Assembly: GCA_964404395.1 (NCBI GenBank)
Contig: CAYOKA010000111.1
Coordinates: 1 to 7,158 of the forward strand
DNA length: 7,158 bases
From: JAAYBT01 sp964404395
GTDB taxonomy: Bacteria; Bacillota; Clostridia; Acetivibrionales; DTU013
Direction of reading: 5' to 3'
Made by a program: the position numbers and the translations under genes. The notes below the pieces were generated by a model. That model was not told the origin of the DNA. It ran no database searches and worked only from the letters and a program-made list of their open reading frames with translations. How positions within the stretch are numbered: the stretch's first letter is position 1; every line of letters starts with the position of its first letter. Below are positions 1 to 6,779 of the stretch, piece after piece.

Positions 1-80
1 TTATAAGCTACACCTTCAACATTTCGCACCATCAGTAAAGGGCCGGCAACTTCGGCTATAGAACGATATTCCCTCAACAT
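1..80 (-). CDS. atpB: V-type ATP synthase subunit B, N-terminal fragment (runs off the left edge)
   Basis: Only the first 26 codons lie in the window, starting with ATG at 80-78. The readable N-terminus begins MLREYRSIAEVAGPLLMV and continues to VEGVAY, the typical opening beta-barrel of the V/A-ATPase B subunit (NtpB). B is the non-catalytic partner that alternates with A in the A3B3 head and supplies the arginine finger; those parts lie outside the window. The start follows the atpA stop codon after only two bases. A strong AAAGGAGG site (98-91) inside the end of atpA serves it with 10 bases of spacing, so A and B are probably translationally coupled, fitting their 3:3 stoichiometry. The family call rests on a short fragment but is firm because of its position after A. 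Confidence 0.93.
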   Translation of the reverse strand, partial: MLREYRSIAEVAGPLLMVRNVEGVAY

Positions 81-82
81 GC

Positions 83-1852
83 TTAATCACCCTCCTTTGA
101 AAGTAGTGCATCCATCTGCTCTGACAGTTCCTTTTCAATCTCATCTAATTCCTGTTCAATGCTATTCTGAGGAATATTTTTCGCACGACCTATTCTTTCT
201 CTAACCGGAAGTTCAAAAAGTTTCCTCAAATCCACATTATTCTTCACGGCATCCTGAGCCATATAGTAGTATGAAAGTATCAACCTCAGCATTCTATACT
301 GCTTGCTCATCGCCGAATAGGTATCTATCTCGTGGAATGCATCTTGGTGAAGGAAATCTTCGCGTATAGAGCGTGCAGCTTCCATAGTAACCCTATCTCT
401 GGCGGACAAAGCGTCTACGCCTACTAATCTGACGATTTCATCCAGCTCAGCTTCTTCCTGGAGTATTCTCATCATATCGGCACGATAGCCGTTAAAGTCC
501 CTGGAGATATTGTCATTGTACCAGTCCGTCATTTTATCGGTATACAGAGAATAACTGGTCAGCCAGTTAATTGCCGGAAAGTGACGGCTGTACGCAAGGT
601 TGGAATCAAGTCCCCAGAAAACCTTGACTATTCTAAGTGTTGCCTGTGTAACAGGCTCAGAAATATCACCGCCCGGAGGAGAAACAGCCCCGATTGCCGA
701 AAGAGAACCCAGGCGTCCTTCCGATCCTATTGTGACAACCCTTCCTGCACGCTCATAAAATTGAGCAAGACGAGAAGAAAGATAGGCGGGATAGCCTTCT
801 TCACCCGGCATTTCCTCAAGACGCCCGGACATCTCACGCAGAGCCTCAGCCCAGCGGGAGGTTGAGTCGGCAAGAAGAGCTACGGAATAACCCATATCAC
901 GGAAGTATTCCGCAATGGTTATTCCGGTATAAATAGACGCTTCACGAGCCGCAACCGGCATATCCGAAGTATTCGCAATCAAAACCGTTCTCTTCATGAG
1001 AGACTCTCCGCTTTTGGGATCCTTCAGCTCCGGGAACTCCATAAGAACGTCAGTCATTTCGTTGCCGCGCTCACCGCATCCAATATAAACAACCAGGTCA
1101 GCATCAGACCATTTTGCCAGCTGGTGCTGCACAACAGTCTTGCCGCTTCCAAATGGACCCGGGATTGCAGCTACTCCCCCTTTTGCTATAGGGAACAGTG
1201 TATCAATGATTCTCTGCCCGGTAATCAAAGGCTCATCAGGTGACAGCTTTTCTTTATATGGCCTCTCCCTTCGAACAGGCCATTTTTGCATCATCTGTAG
1301 ATTCTGAGTCCTACCATCAGCTGTTTTAATAACTGCTACAGTTTCCTCAATGGTAAACTCCCCTTCATAGATAGCCTCAATACTACCCTCAAGCCCTACA
1401 GGCATCATAATCCTATGTTCAAAAATATTGTTTTCCTGAACCGTTCCCAGAATATCTCCTGCAACTAACGAATCCCCCACTGCTGCAACCGGCTCAAACC
1501 GCCACTTTCTATCGCGGTTCAGTGCAGGAATGGTAATACCTCTGGTAATATTGCTTCCCACGGCTTCACGCATCGCTTCCAGAGGGCGCTGTATCCCGTC
1601 GAATATGTTCTCCAGCAAGCCGGGCCCAAGTTCCACACTGAGCGGTACTCCGGTGGTTACAACCGGGCTACCCGGCTTCAGACCTGATGTTTCCTCATAA
1701 ACCTGTATTGATGCCCTATCCCCGTGAATCTCCAATATCTCGCCAATTAGCTGCTGCTCGCTGACACGTACTACGTCGAACATATTGGAATCTCGCATTC
1801 CTTCGGCTATTACCAAAGGTCCCGACACCTTACTTATCCTTCCATGGCTCAA
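83..1852 (-). CDS. atpA: V-type ATP synthase catalytic subunit A (NtpA)
   Basis: This is the catalytic ATP-binding subunit of the A3B3 head on the cytoplasmic side. In the 589-residue form chosen here, the N-terminal barrel starts SHGRISKVSGPLVIAEGM, and the A-specific insertion (the non-homologous region) covers roughly residues 105-185. The P-loop GPFGSGKT is at 232-239 with K238. GCGERGNEM follows with the catalytic glutamate E261, then the Walker B strand LLAD ending at D329 in LLADSTSRW. The conserved SPPGGDISEPVTQATLR lies near 391-407, and a helical C-terminal domain ends the protein. The frame is open to a TTG at 1897 (604 residues). I prefer the TTG at 1852 because it has GTGAGGG seven bases upstream, matches the usual family N-terminus and length, and leaves an intercistronic stem-loop outside the gene. 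It is followed by atpB after two bases. All catalytic residues are intact. Confidence 0.97.
   Translation of the reverse strand: MSHGRISKVSGPLVIAEGMRDSNMFDVVRVSEQQLIGEILEIHGDRASIQVYEETSGLKPGSPVVTTGVPLSVELGPGLLENIFDGIQRPLEAMREAVGSNITRGITIPALNRDRKWRFEPVAAVGDSLVAGDILGTVQENNIFEHRIMMPVGLEGSIEAIYEGEFTIEETVAVIKTADGRTQNLQMMQKWPVRRERPYKEKLSPDEPLITGQRIIDTLFPIAKGGVAAIPGPFGSGKTVVQHQLAKWSDADLVVYIGCGERGNEMTDVLMEFPELKDPKSGESLMKRTVLIANTSDMPVAAREASIYTGITIAEYFRDMGYSVALLADSTSRWAEALREMSGRLEEMPGEEGYPAYLSSRLAQFYERAGRVVTIGSEGRLGSLSAIGAVSPPGGDISEPVTQATLRIVKVFWGLDSNLAYSRHFPAINWLTSYSLYTDKMTDWYNDNISRDFNGYRADMMRILQEEAELDEIVRLVGVDALSARDRVTMEAARSIREDFLHQDAFHEIDTYSAMSKQYRMLRLILSYYYMAQDAVKNNVDLRKLFELPVRERIGRAKNIPQNSIEQELDEIEKELSEQMDALLSKEGD
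91..98 (-). promoter_or_regulatory. Ribosome binding site of atpB inside the atpA 3' end
   Basis: AAAGGAGG lies 10 bases before the atpB ATG and overlaps the last codons of atpA. It is a near-perfect anti-16S match and fixes the atpB start. Confidence 0.85.
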
Positions 1853-1859
1853 CCAATAT

Positions 1860-1866
1860 CCCTCAC
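1860..1866 (-). promoter_or_regulatory. Ribosome binding site deciding the atpA start
   Basis: GTGAGGG ends seven bases before the TTG at 1852. The alternative TTG at 1897 has only a weak AGG upstream and lies inside a stem-loop, so this site favours the shorter protein. Confidence 0.65.
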
Positions 1867-1874
1867 TTTCAGTA

Positions 1875-1905
1875 CAGGCTGCTTGCTTATTCGGCAAACA
1901 ACCTG
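1875..1905 (-). other. Intercistronic stem-loop between atpF and atpA
   Basis: On the transcribed strand the arm CAGGTTGTTTGC (1905-1894) pairs along its whole length with GCAAGCAGCCTG (1886-1875). That gives 12 pairs, two of them G-U, around a seven-base loop. No U-run follows, so it is not a typical intrinsic terminator. It begins 13 bases after the atpF stop and ends 22 bases before the preferred atpA start. A role in mRNA processing, stability or spacing of translation is inferred. Confidence 0.6.
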
Positions 1906-1918
1906 ATTAGTATCCTAA

Positions 1919-2239
1919 CTACTCATCCCGGAAAAGAATGTCGGCTCCCACTGCCTTTTCGACACACTTTTTCACGCCCTGCATACCAATTCCCAGACTT
2001 CCTTGAATTCCTGGGATAGGTATGATTGCCGGAAAACGCCTTTCCCGGTATTGATCAATTTCATTCCTTATATTAGCCGCTGTCTGCTCGGTAACATAAA
2101 TCACTGCATACTGATCCTCAGCCAATTCCGACAGAGCCTTGGCCGCCTGCTCCTTGTTTTCCACCGGGAAAACAGAGAAGCCAAGAGCAATAAATCCCAG
2201 TACAGCGTCTTTTTCTCCTATTACACCGATTTTATACAT
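1919..2239 (-). CDS. atpF: V-type ATP synthase subunit F (NtpG in Enterococcus naming)
   Basis: This 106-residue protein is a component of the central rotor stalk, where F binds subunit D and turns inside the A3B3 head. It shows the family's compact Rossmann-like pattern: a first strand KIGVIGEKDAVLGF at the N-terminus, a second strand AVIYVTEQTA near residues 44-53, and the hallmark IIPIPG in the third strand near 72-77. A C-terminal helix that contacts the head follows. The length matches the family (about 100-110). Its ATG lies within the end of atpC, the two frames overlapping by eight bases, with GCGGGA a few bases upstream as a modest ribosome site; this indicates translational coupling. 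It should not be confused with F-type AtpF (subunit b), nor with E. hirae NtpF, which is the G-like stalk subunit. Confidence 0.95.
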   Translation of the reverse strand: MYKIGVIGEKDAVLGFIALGFSVFPVENKEQAAKALSELAEDQYAVIYVTEQTAANIRNEIDQYRERRFPAIIPIPGIQGSLGIGMQGVKKCVEKAVGADILFRDE

Positions 2240-3245
2240 AGCATTCCCGCAACCTTTCCCGAATCAAATCAACAGACAGCTTGTTGATTTTAGCGGTCAT
2301 AATGATTCTGACATTTTTGATTTCGGCTTCCTTCGCAAAAAGATATGCAATCAAAGGCTCCACACCCATTGTTACCATTTTTGCTCCCTGTATATACTCC
2401 ATAATATAATCGTCCAACAGCTTTTCAAGCTCTAAACTGGTTTTCGTGCTTTTAGACATTTCCCAGCCTTTCTCAACCACATCTGCGTATTCACTGTTGT
2501 GAAGCTGCTCTACAAAGTCATCAATAGATTTTCCACTACTTCCAAAATAGACTTTTTCACGAATCGTTCCATGCTTCAAAAGTATTTTTTGTATAAAATC
2601 CCATGACTTATTCAAAAATCTGGCTCGTATAAACATCTTTATATTAGTGGTATCCGTTATCAATTCAGCAAGTCTGTGAAGAAAAGGGCTTTTGATTTCG
2701 TTCAAATCAATCACCAACTGATGATAAGATGCCTTATCCAATATTATATCCACTATCTGAGGATCATGAGTCTTTGAGAATAGCTCACGTGTTTGTTCGA
2801 TAGCCTCCTGCATTATTGGTGTGAATTCGCTATAATCCCGTTCCCTGATCATGCTTACGACAGCTTCCTTGTCGATCGTCCCTGTATCCATCAAAATAGC
2901 AGGCATTTCCTTCTGTGAAAACTCCGCCTTTAGCACTACCTTGATATTGAAAAAATCATGTCTTCTTTGGAAGGCTTTCACCAGGTCCGGCTGTGGCGCT
3001 ATTTCCAGTAAAAGCATATAGCATTTCATCATCTCATCTGCCAGCAGCTCTTCATAAGCAAATACACCGGCAGTATTCTTGCCGGGTATGCCGTACTCAG
3101 CTTCCGTCAGCACTTTATAAGCCTCCTCAGCCGTAGACGCATCAAGCATCCTATCGAAGTGGCTTTTCCCAAGCAGCTTCGTTTCTCTCACCCTGATACG
3201 GGCAGAGGCATATGCATAATCATCTTCTCTAATCCTTAACATCAT
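2232..3245 (-). CDS. atpC: V-type ATP synthase subunit C (homologue of eukaryotic subunit d)
   Basis: This 337-residue protein is the funnel-shaped, all-helical adaptor that couples the central stalk (D and F) to the top of the membrane K ring. The sequence is almost entirely predicted helix. It has the typical opening DDYAYASARIRVRETKLL, the conserved DFFNIKVVLKAEF region near 90-105, LAELITDTTNIKMFIRARFL near 191-210, and a C-terminal MGVEPLIAYLFAKEAEIKNVR block near 292-312. The last is split here only by my position estimate, not by any break. There are no membrane segments. Two ATGs are adjacent; GAGGG lies three bases before the first and six before the second, so the true start may be the second (3242). 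It sits 41 bases after atpE and overlaps atpF by eight. Confidence 0.95.
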   Translation of the reverse strand: MMLRIREDDYAYASARIRVRETKLLGKSHFDRMLDASTAEEAYKVLTEAEYGIPGKNTAGVFAYEELLADEMMKCYMLLLEIAPQPDLVKAFQRRHDFFNIKVVLKAEFSQKEMPAILMDTGTIDKEAVVSMIRERDYSEFTPIMQEAIEQTRELFSKTHDPQIVDIILDKASYHQLVIDLNEIKSPFLHRLAELITDTTNIKMFIRARFLNKSWDFIQKILLKHGTIREKVYFGSSGKSIDDFVEQLHNSEYADVVEKGWEMSKSTKTSLELEKLLDDYIMEYIQGAKMVTMGVEPLIAYLFAKEAEIKNVRIIMTAKINKLSVDLIRERLRECYV

Positions 3246-3286
3246 TATCCCTCAATAACAGTCTGCGGTAATAGCTGATTTGATTA

Positions 3287-3889
3287 TCAATCACTGAACA
3301 GCATCCTTACCACTTCATTTTCAAGCTCAGTCCGTAGCATACCAAACAATATTTCAAATGTACTGTTTATCTCCATGGCACCGATTTTTAAAATAAACCC
3401 GCCTGTTGTTTTGATGGACTGTTCTGAAAGCTTCACTGTTCCGGCTTTTCCGGAAGCACCAAGACGTTGATTTATATTGCTGATAAACTGGCTGTCAATC
3501 CTCTTTGCATCTTTTTCCGAAAGAAGGACCTCTCCTCCATCCTTATCCACAACACCGACAATCAAGCTCTCCAGAAGTTTTTGATATTCAGGATCCGGCA
3601 GTCCACAAACCTTCTCCAAAGCGCCACTGAATGCTGCATCAATCATATCCTGTTTTGCTCGAAGAAGCTCTTTGCGCCCTTCCAGGTCAGCTACTGCGAT
3701 AAGGCGTTTATAAGACTCAGCGCCGTCGGCTTCTGCTTTTTTCAACAGCTCCGCCTTCTTCAGCTCAGCTTCATTGGAAGCCTGATCCATAATACTGGCG
3801 GCTTCCTGATTCGCTTGCTCTTCAATAGCAAGAGCTTTGACATTGGCATCCTCTATAATTTTCTCCAGTATCTTTTCAGTTCCCGTCAT
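3287..3889 (-). CDS. atpE: V-type ATP synthase subunit E (peripheral stalk)
   Basis: This 200-residue protein is the E subunit, which pairs with the small G/H coiled-coil protein to form peripheral stalks holding the A3B3 head to subunit I. The first ~85 residues are an Ala/Glu/Lys-rich helix of coiled-coil character, starting GTEKILEKIIEDANVKA. A globular C-terminal domain follows, with LLSEKDAKRI near 121-130, TTGGFILKIGAMEINSTFE near 161-179, and a final helix ending VVRMLFSD. The GGF-(x)n-(I/D)xN(S/A)(T/F) signature near the end is typical of the family. AAAGGAG stands eight bases before the ATG and supports the start. It lies 101 bases after atpK, the longest spacer in the operon, which contains a stem-loop. 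It is unrelated to F-type AtpE, the c subunit. Confidence 0.94.
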   Translation of the reverse strand: MTGTEKILEKIIEDANVKALAIEEQANQEAASIMDQASNEAELKKAELLKKAEADGAESYKRLIAVADLEGRKELLRAKQDMIDAAFSGALEKVCGLPDPEYQKLLESLIVGVVDKDGGEVLLSEKDAKRIDSQFISNINQRLGASGKAGTVKLSEQSIKTTGGFILKIGAMEINSTFEILFGMLRTELENEVVRMLFSD

Positions 3890-3964
3890 TTGGAATGCTC
3901 CTTTATTATCCTATTGCAATTGCATAAAATCACTATCACTCAAGACATTTCATATTCTGTGCTG

Positions 3965-3983
3965 CGTTCCGTGGCCTGGAACG
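3965..3983 (-). other. Stem-loop just downstream of atpK
   Basis: CGTTCC (3983-3978) pairs perfectly with GGAACG (3970-3965) around a seven-base loop, beginning seven bases after the atpK stop. The following bases are not a U-run, so it is unlikely to be an intrinsic terminator. A hairpin here could protect the 3' end of an I-K transcript segment from 3' exonucleases and so raise ring-protein yield; that role is inferred. Confidence 0.5.
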
Positions 3984-3990
3984 TTCGGTA

Positions 3991-4440
3991 TTATCCAATC
4001 ATCAATATGGACACAATGAGTGACAGAATAGCAAACATCTCAACCATAAGTGCAAGGGTTATTGCACTTCCAAGAGCCTCAGGACGCTTTCCAATTAATT
4101 GGATTCCTGATGTTGCGACCTTTCCCTGATAAATAGCTGAAATCCATCCCACGAAGCCAACCGGGATTCCGGCTACTAAAAGGTGGAGCCCTTCCATCAA
4201 CGCCATGTCGGGTGTAATTTTACCAATGATTAAAAAGGCAATAACAAAACCATAAATTGCCTGTGTACTGGGCAGAGCTTCCAAAATAACAACGGATCCA
4301 AACTTGGACGGATCCTCTGTCAAAACCCCTGCACCTGCCTGACCGGCCATTCCAACTCCCTTGGATGAACCGATGCCTGAAACTAAAAATGCGATAGTAG
4401 CACCCAGTAAAGCTAACAATTGCCCGTCAATAAATTTCAT
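3991..4440 (-). CDS. ntpK: V-type ATP synthase subunit K (c-ring proteolipid, duplicated hairpin, Na+-type site)
   Basis: This 149-residue, very hydrophobic protein is the ion-carrying rotor ring subunit (also called atpK). Two homologous hairpins give four membrane segments, at about 8-28, 48-73, 84-107 and 124-148. Each hairpin has a glycine-rich first helix (SGIGSSKGVGMAG; AIYQGKVATSG). The ring carboxylate is E134 in LMVEMFAIL. The equivalent place in the first hairpin is S58, so there is one carboxylate per four segments. L56, T59, Q60, Y63, Q105 and E134 match the Na+ site known from E. hirae NtpK, so Na+ transport is predicted. The frame is open to a TTG at 4449, but GGAGG (4451-4455) is one base from that TTG and ten bases from the ATG at 4440, so the ATG is chosen. 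It lies 66 bases after ntpI. Confidence 0.96.
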   Translation of the reverse strand: MKFIDGQLLALLGATIAFLVSGIGSSKGVGMAGQAGAGVLTEDPSKFGSVVILEALPSTQAIYGFVIAFLIIGKITPDMALMEGLHLLVAGIPVGFVGWISAIYQGKVATSGIQLIGKRPEALGSAITLALMVEMFAILSLIVSILMIG

Positions 4441-4450
4441 AGTTTTCAAT

Positions 4451-4455
4451 CCTCC
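4451..4455 (-). promoter_or_regulatory. Ribosome binding site deciding the ntpK start
   Basis: GGAGG is preceded by an unstructured A/U-rich stretch (about 4457-4470). It is ten bases before the ATG at 4440 and only one base before the longer-frame TTG, ruling the TTG out in practice. The leader resembles the kind of enhancer that boosts c-subunit translation in other ATP synthase operons. Confidence 0.75.
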
Positions 4456-4506
4456 GTTTAGTTTAAATTGATGCGGATAGCAGACGTCTGTCCAGGCAAC
4501 AGGCCT

Positions 4507-6468
4507 CTAAACAACCCCATCGGATTTAACTGCAATATATTTTGTATTTGCTTTCAAAGGTTCGAAGGCTTTGCCCCCGCCTGTGAAGAATTTACCATAA
4601 AACTCCAAGTATTGAAGCCTGCAGGAGTGAACATATGCACCCAGCGCATTAATTGCGAAGTTAATGCTATGGCCTACAAGTAAAACAGCTGCCATCAATA
4701 TAAACTTGAAAAGCGCCGGGAAGTCAAACATAATACTCATTTGATTCACGATTGAAGCGATTATGCCCGTGGCAAGACCCAGAGCCATCAGCCGTGAATA
4801 GGATAGTATATCGCTCATAAAGCCGACAACATCGTAAAGGCTGTAAACTCCTCCAAAGACCTTCGTAAAAATATTCTTATTTCCGCGCCCCTGAGTGAGA
4901 ATCATGAAAATGGCGCCGATAACAGCTAAATATTTGCCAATGGCAACCAGGGGTAACACTGCCGTTACATTAACCTCAGGTACATAAGGCAACAGTATCA
5001 CGATGACTCCCGTGTAAAAAAGATATCTGGGCGCAACAGCTAAAATTGCATCTAAATATTTTTTCTTTCTAATGAGGTTTGCCGCCTGCATGGCAAAACC
5101 CGCATATAAATGAATCACACCGAAAAGTAGCGACCAGCTAAGGAATAATTCGGGCGTTTCGACCGGATTGAGCCACAGACCATACTTTGTAAGGGCATCT
5201 ATTCCAAACCAGCTTCCAAACATGACTCCCCAAAAGACCGTAGCAAGGCCGCAGTAAAAGAGCAGCTTGGCAAATTTACGTGTTCCGTCCTCAAGCTTAA
5301 AGCGCTTTAGAACAAATCCCGCCGCCAAAGCCATAATTAAGCCGTAGCCTCCGTCTGACAGCATGAGGCCGAAAAATATAATAAAAAATGGAGCCATTAC
5401 AGTATTTGGATCAATTTCACGGCTGCTCGGAAGGCTGTACATGTTGGAAACCGGTTCGCCCGCTTCCGCAATCCCCTTATTCTCAAGAAGCACGGGAAAC
5501 TCCTCATCCTCACCGGGTTCTGAAATAGTTACACTGAGAATATATGTGGATTCAAGGTATTCCTTGGCTTTTTGCGCAATTTCTTCAGGTATCCAACCAT
5601 TAATCAGAAAAACCCTCTGGGTCTTCAATACCCTTCCCGCGGCTTCTATCCGTGATTTCTCCATACCAAGGCTATCATACAATGCTTCCAGAGAAGCTAT
5701 GTCATTAGTGTGGCTTTTAATCTGCTCGTTTGCCTTTTCTCTCTCTGCCTCAATTTCCCTGATACGCGCCTGTAGTTTATGAATATTTTCACTGGCTGTA
5801 CCGGATAGCCCAGTAAAAAACGCCTTAGCAAACCCATAGGTTTTTAGAGAGGATAAGCACTCCTGCTCAGAATCCCGATGGTAGACTACAAAAACATAGT
5901 GTTGGTCCTTATCACTTTCGATGATATGCATTTGTGAGTAGACCGCATTATTAGTTAAATCATTTTCTACCTTTGATAAATCAATAGACCCTGGAATCGT
6001 TCCAGGTAAGACAATGGTCTTCAAAGTACCGGTGACTTCCAGCGGTACTCTGTGGTCTCTCCAGGGAAGAAGATAGGAAACCAGATTATTCAGCTTGTTT
6101 TCTTCATTTCTCAGCTTAACAAGGTTTTCTTCCTGCTCCCTTATGTTTTTAACAGTGCGCCATATAGTATCTTTTTCTTCTAATATAATTTTCAGCTCTG
6201 ATTCACTGATTTCGCGACGGCCTTGGAACAAGCCTTTCTTCACGGGAGAATACTTGCTTAAGCTGTCCAAAGCAGTATGAACATCAGCAATTTTACTTTC
6301 AATGTCAGATATTTCAGTCTGTACATTAGGATTGTGTGCCAGATCCAGGTATTCTTCCGTATCCACTACACTTATCTCTACCGCTCCAATATCCATCAAG
6401 CTGTGAATTAGTGCCTCGCGTTGGCCTTCCATTCCCAGCATCGTAATCTTATTCATCTTGACAATCAC
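4507..6468 (-). CDS. ntpI: V-type ATP synthase subunit I (membrane stator, subunit a)
   Basis: This 653-residue protein is the membrane stator (also atpI) that forms the two ion half-channels against the K ring and anchors the peripheral stalks. Residues 1 to about 340 are cytoplasmic and contain coiled-coil stretches near 50-125 and 225-260. The remainder has about seven or eight membrane segments, beginning with FFGLMLSDGGYG near 365-376. Two conserved arginines expected to face the ring carboxylate are present: R559 in ILSYSRLMALGLATG, and R617 in HSINFAINALGAYVHSCRL. The latter is followed by YLEFYGKFFTGGGKAFEPL. The start is GTG at 6468, giving MIVKMNKITMLG, a typical N-terminus for the family. 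It overlaps the stop of the upstream G/H gene by four bases (GTGA) with an AAGG upstream, so initiation is probably coupled. An ATG four codons on is less well placed. Confidence 0.96.
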   Translation of the reverse strand: MIVKMNKITMLGMEGQREALIHSLMDIGAVEISVVDTEEYLDLAHNPNVQTEISDIESKIADVHTALDSLSKYSPVKKGLFQGRREISESELKIILEEKDTIWRTVKNIREQEENLVKLRNEENKLNNLVSYLLPWRDHRVPLEVTGTLKTIVLPGTIPGSIDLSKVENDLTNNAVYSQMHIIESDKDQHYVFVVYHRDSEQECLSSLKTYGFAKAFFTGLSGTASENIHKLQARIREIEAEREKANEQIKSHTNDIASLEALYDSLGMEKSRIEAAGRVLKTQRVFLINGWIPEEIAQKAKEYLESTYILSVTISEPGEDEEFPVLLENKGIAEAGEPVSNMYSLPSSREIDPNTVMAPFFIIFFGLMLSDGGYGLIMALAAGFVLKRFKLEDGTRKFAKLLFYCGLATVFWGVMFGSWFGIDALTKYGLWLNPVETPELFLSWSLLFGVIHLYAGFAMQAANLIRKKKYLDAILAVAPRYLFYTGVIVILLPYVPEVNVTAVLPLVAIGKYLAVIGAIFMILTQGRGNKNIFTKVFGGVYSLYDVVGFMSDILSYSRLMALGLATGIIASIVNQMSIMFDFPALFKFILMAAVLLVGHSINFAINALGAYVHSCRLQYLEFYGKFFTGGGKAFEPLKANTKYIAVKSDGVV

Positions 6469-6779
6469 GGGTTCACAATCCTTCCAACTATGAAATCCAC
6501 TGCATCATTGAGCTTATCGCTCGACTTTTCCTTTATTTCATCACATTGGGCTTGTATTTGTTCCTTTATACCCTCAATATCTCTATATGCCTTCTCCTCA
6601 GAAGCATTAATCAGCTTCACAGCCTCATCTTCAGACTGGGCTAACGCTTTGATCTTCAAATCCGATGCATTCCTTCTTGCGTCTGCGATGGTATCCCTCG
6701 CTTTCTGTATGGCCTGCGCCTCGATTTGCTCAGCCCGATATTCGGTTTCTTTAATCTCCTTCAATATGGCAACAGACAT
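6465..6779 (-). CDS. atpH: V-type ATP synthase G/H-like peripheral stalk subunit (E. hirae NtpF equivalent)
   Basis: This 104-residue, highly charged protein is almost wholly helical. It is rich in Ala, Glu, Lys and Asp, with hydrophobic residues spaced as in a long coiled coil from about residue 5 to 90, and a short C-terminal tail DAVDFIVGRIVNP. Those features, and its place as first gene before ntpI, match the G/H subunit that forms a heterodimeric peripheral stalk with subunit E. Low-complexity coiled coils are hard to assign by sequence alone, so context carries much of the weight; the name varies (atpH, ntpF, ntpH, subunit G). AGGAGGT (6792-6786) lies six bases before the ATG. The gene is the first of the operon, downstream of a clear promoter, and overlaps ntpI by four bases. 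Confidence 0.85.
   Translation of the reverse strand: MSVAILKEIKETEYRAEQIEAQAIQKARDTIADARRNASDLKIKALAQSEDEAVKLINASEEKAYRDIEGIKEQIQAQCDEIKEKSSDKLNDAVDFIVGRIVNP

Noticed and set aside
1875..1905. F-A stem-loop as a Rho-independent terminator
   Set aside because: The stem is strong but is followed on the transcribed strand by TACTGAAAGTGAGG rather than a U-run, and essential A and B genes follow at once.
3246..3286. TTGATAATCAA near the atpE stop as an Fnr-type site
   Set aside because: The arms are separated by one base rather than four, and it lies between co-transcribed genes with no promoter.
3915..3924. Palindrome TGCAATTGCA before the atpE ribosome site as an operator
   Set aside because: It is short, AT-rich and lies inside the operon with no promoter elements I could support; chance is the simplest reading.
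3467..4129. 220-codon open frame on the plus strand across atpE and ntpK
   Set aside because: It lies antisense to two well-recognised genes, has no recognisable domain or composition of a real protein, and crosses an intergenic spacer. It is a shadow of the minus-strand codons.
4441..4449. TTG at 4449 as the start of subunit K
   Set aside because: Only one base separates it from GGAGG, while the ATG at 4440 has normal spacing and gives the usual proteolipid length.
5363..5782. 139-codon plus-strand frame inside ntpI
   Set aside because: Entirely antisense to the conserved subunit I gene, with no family resemblance.
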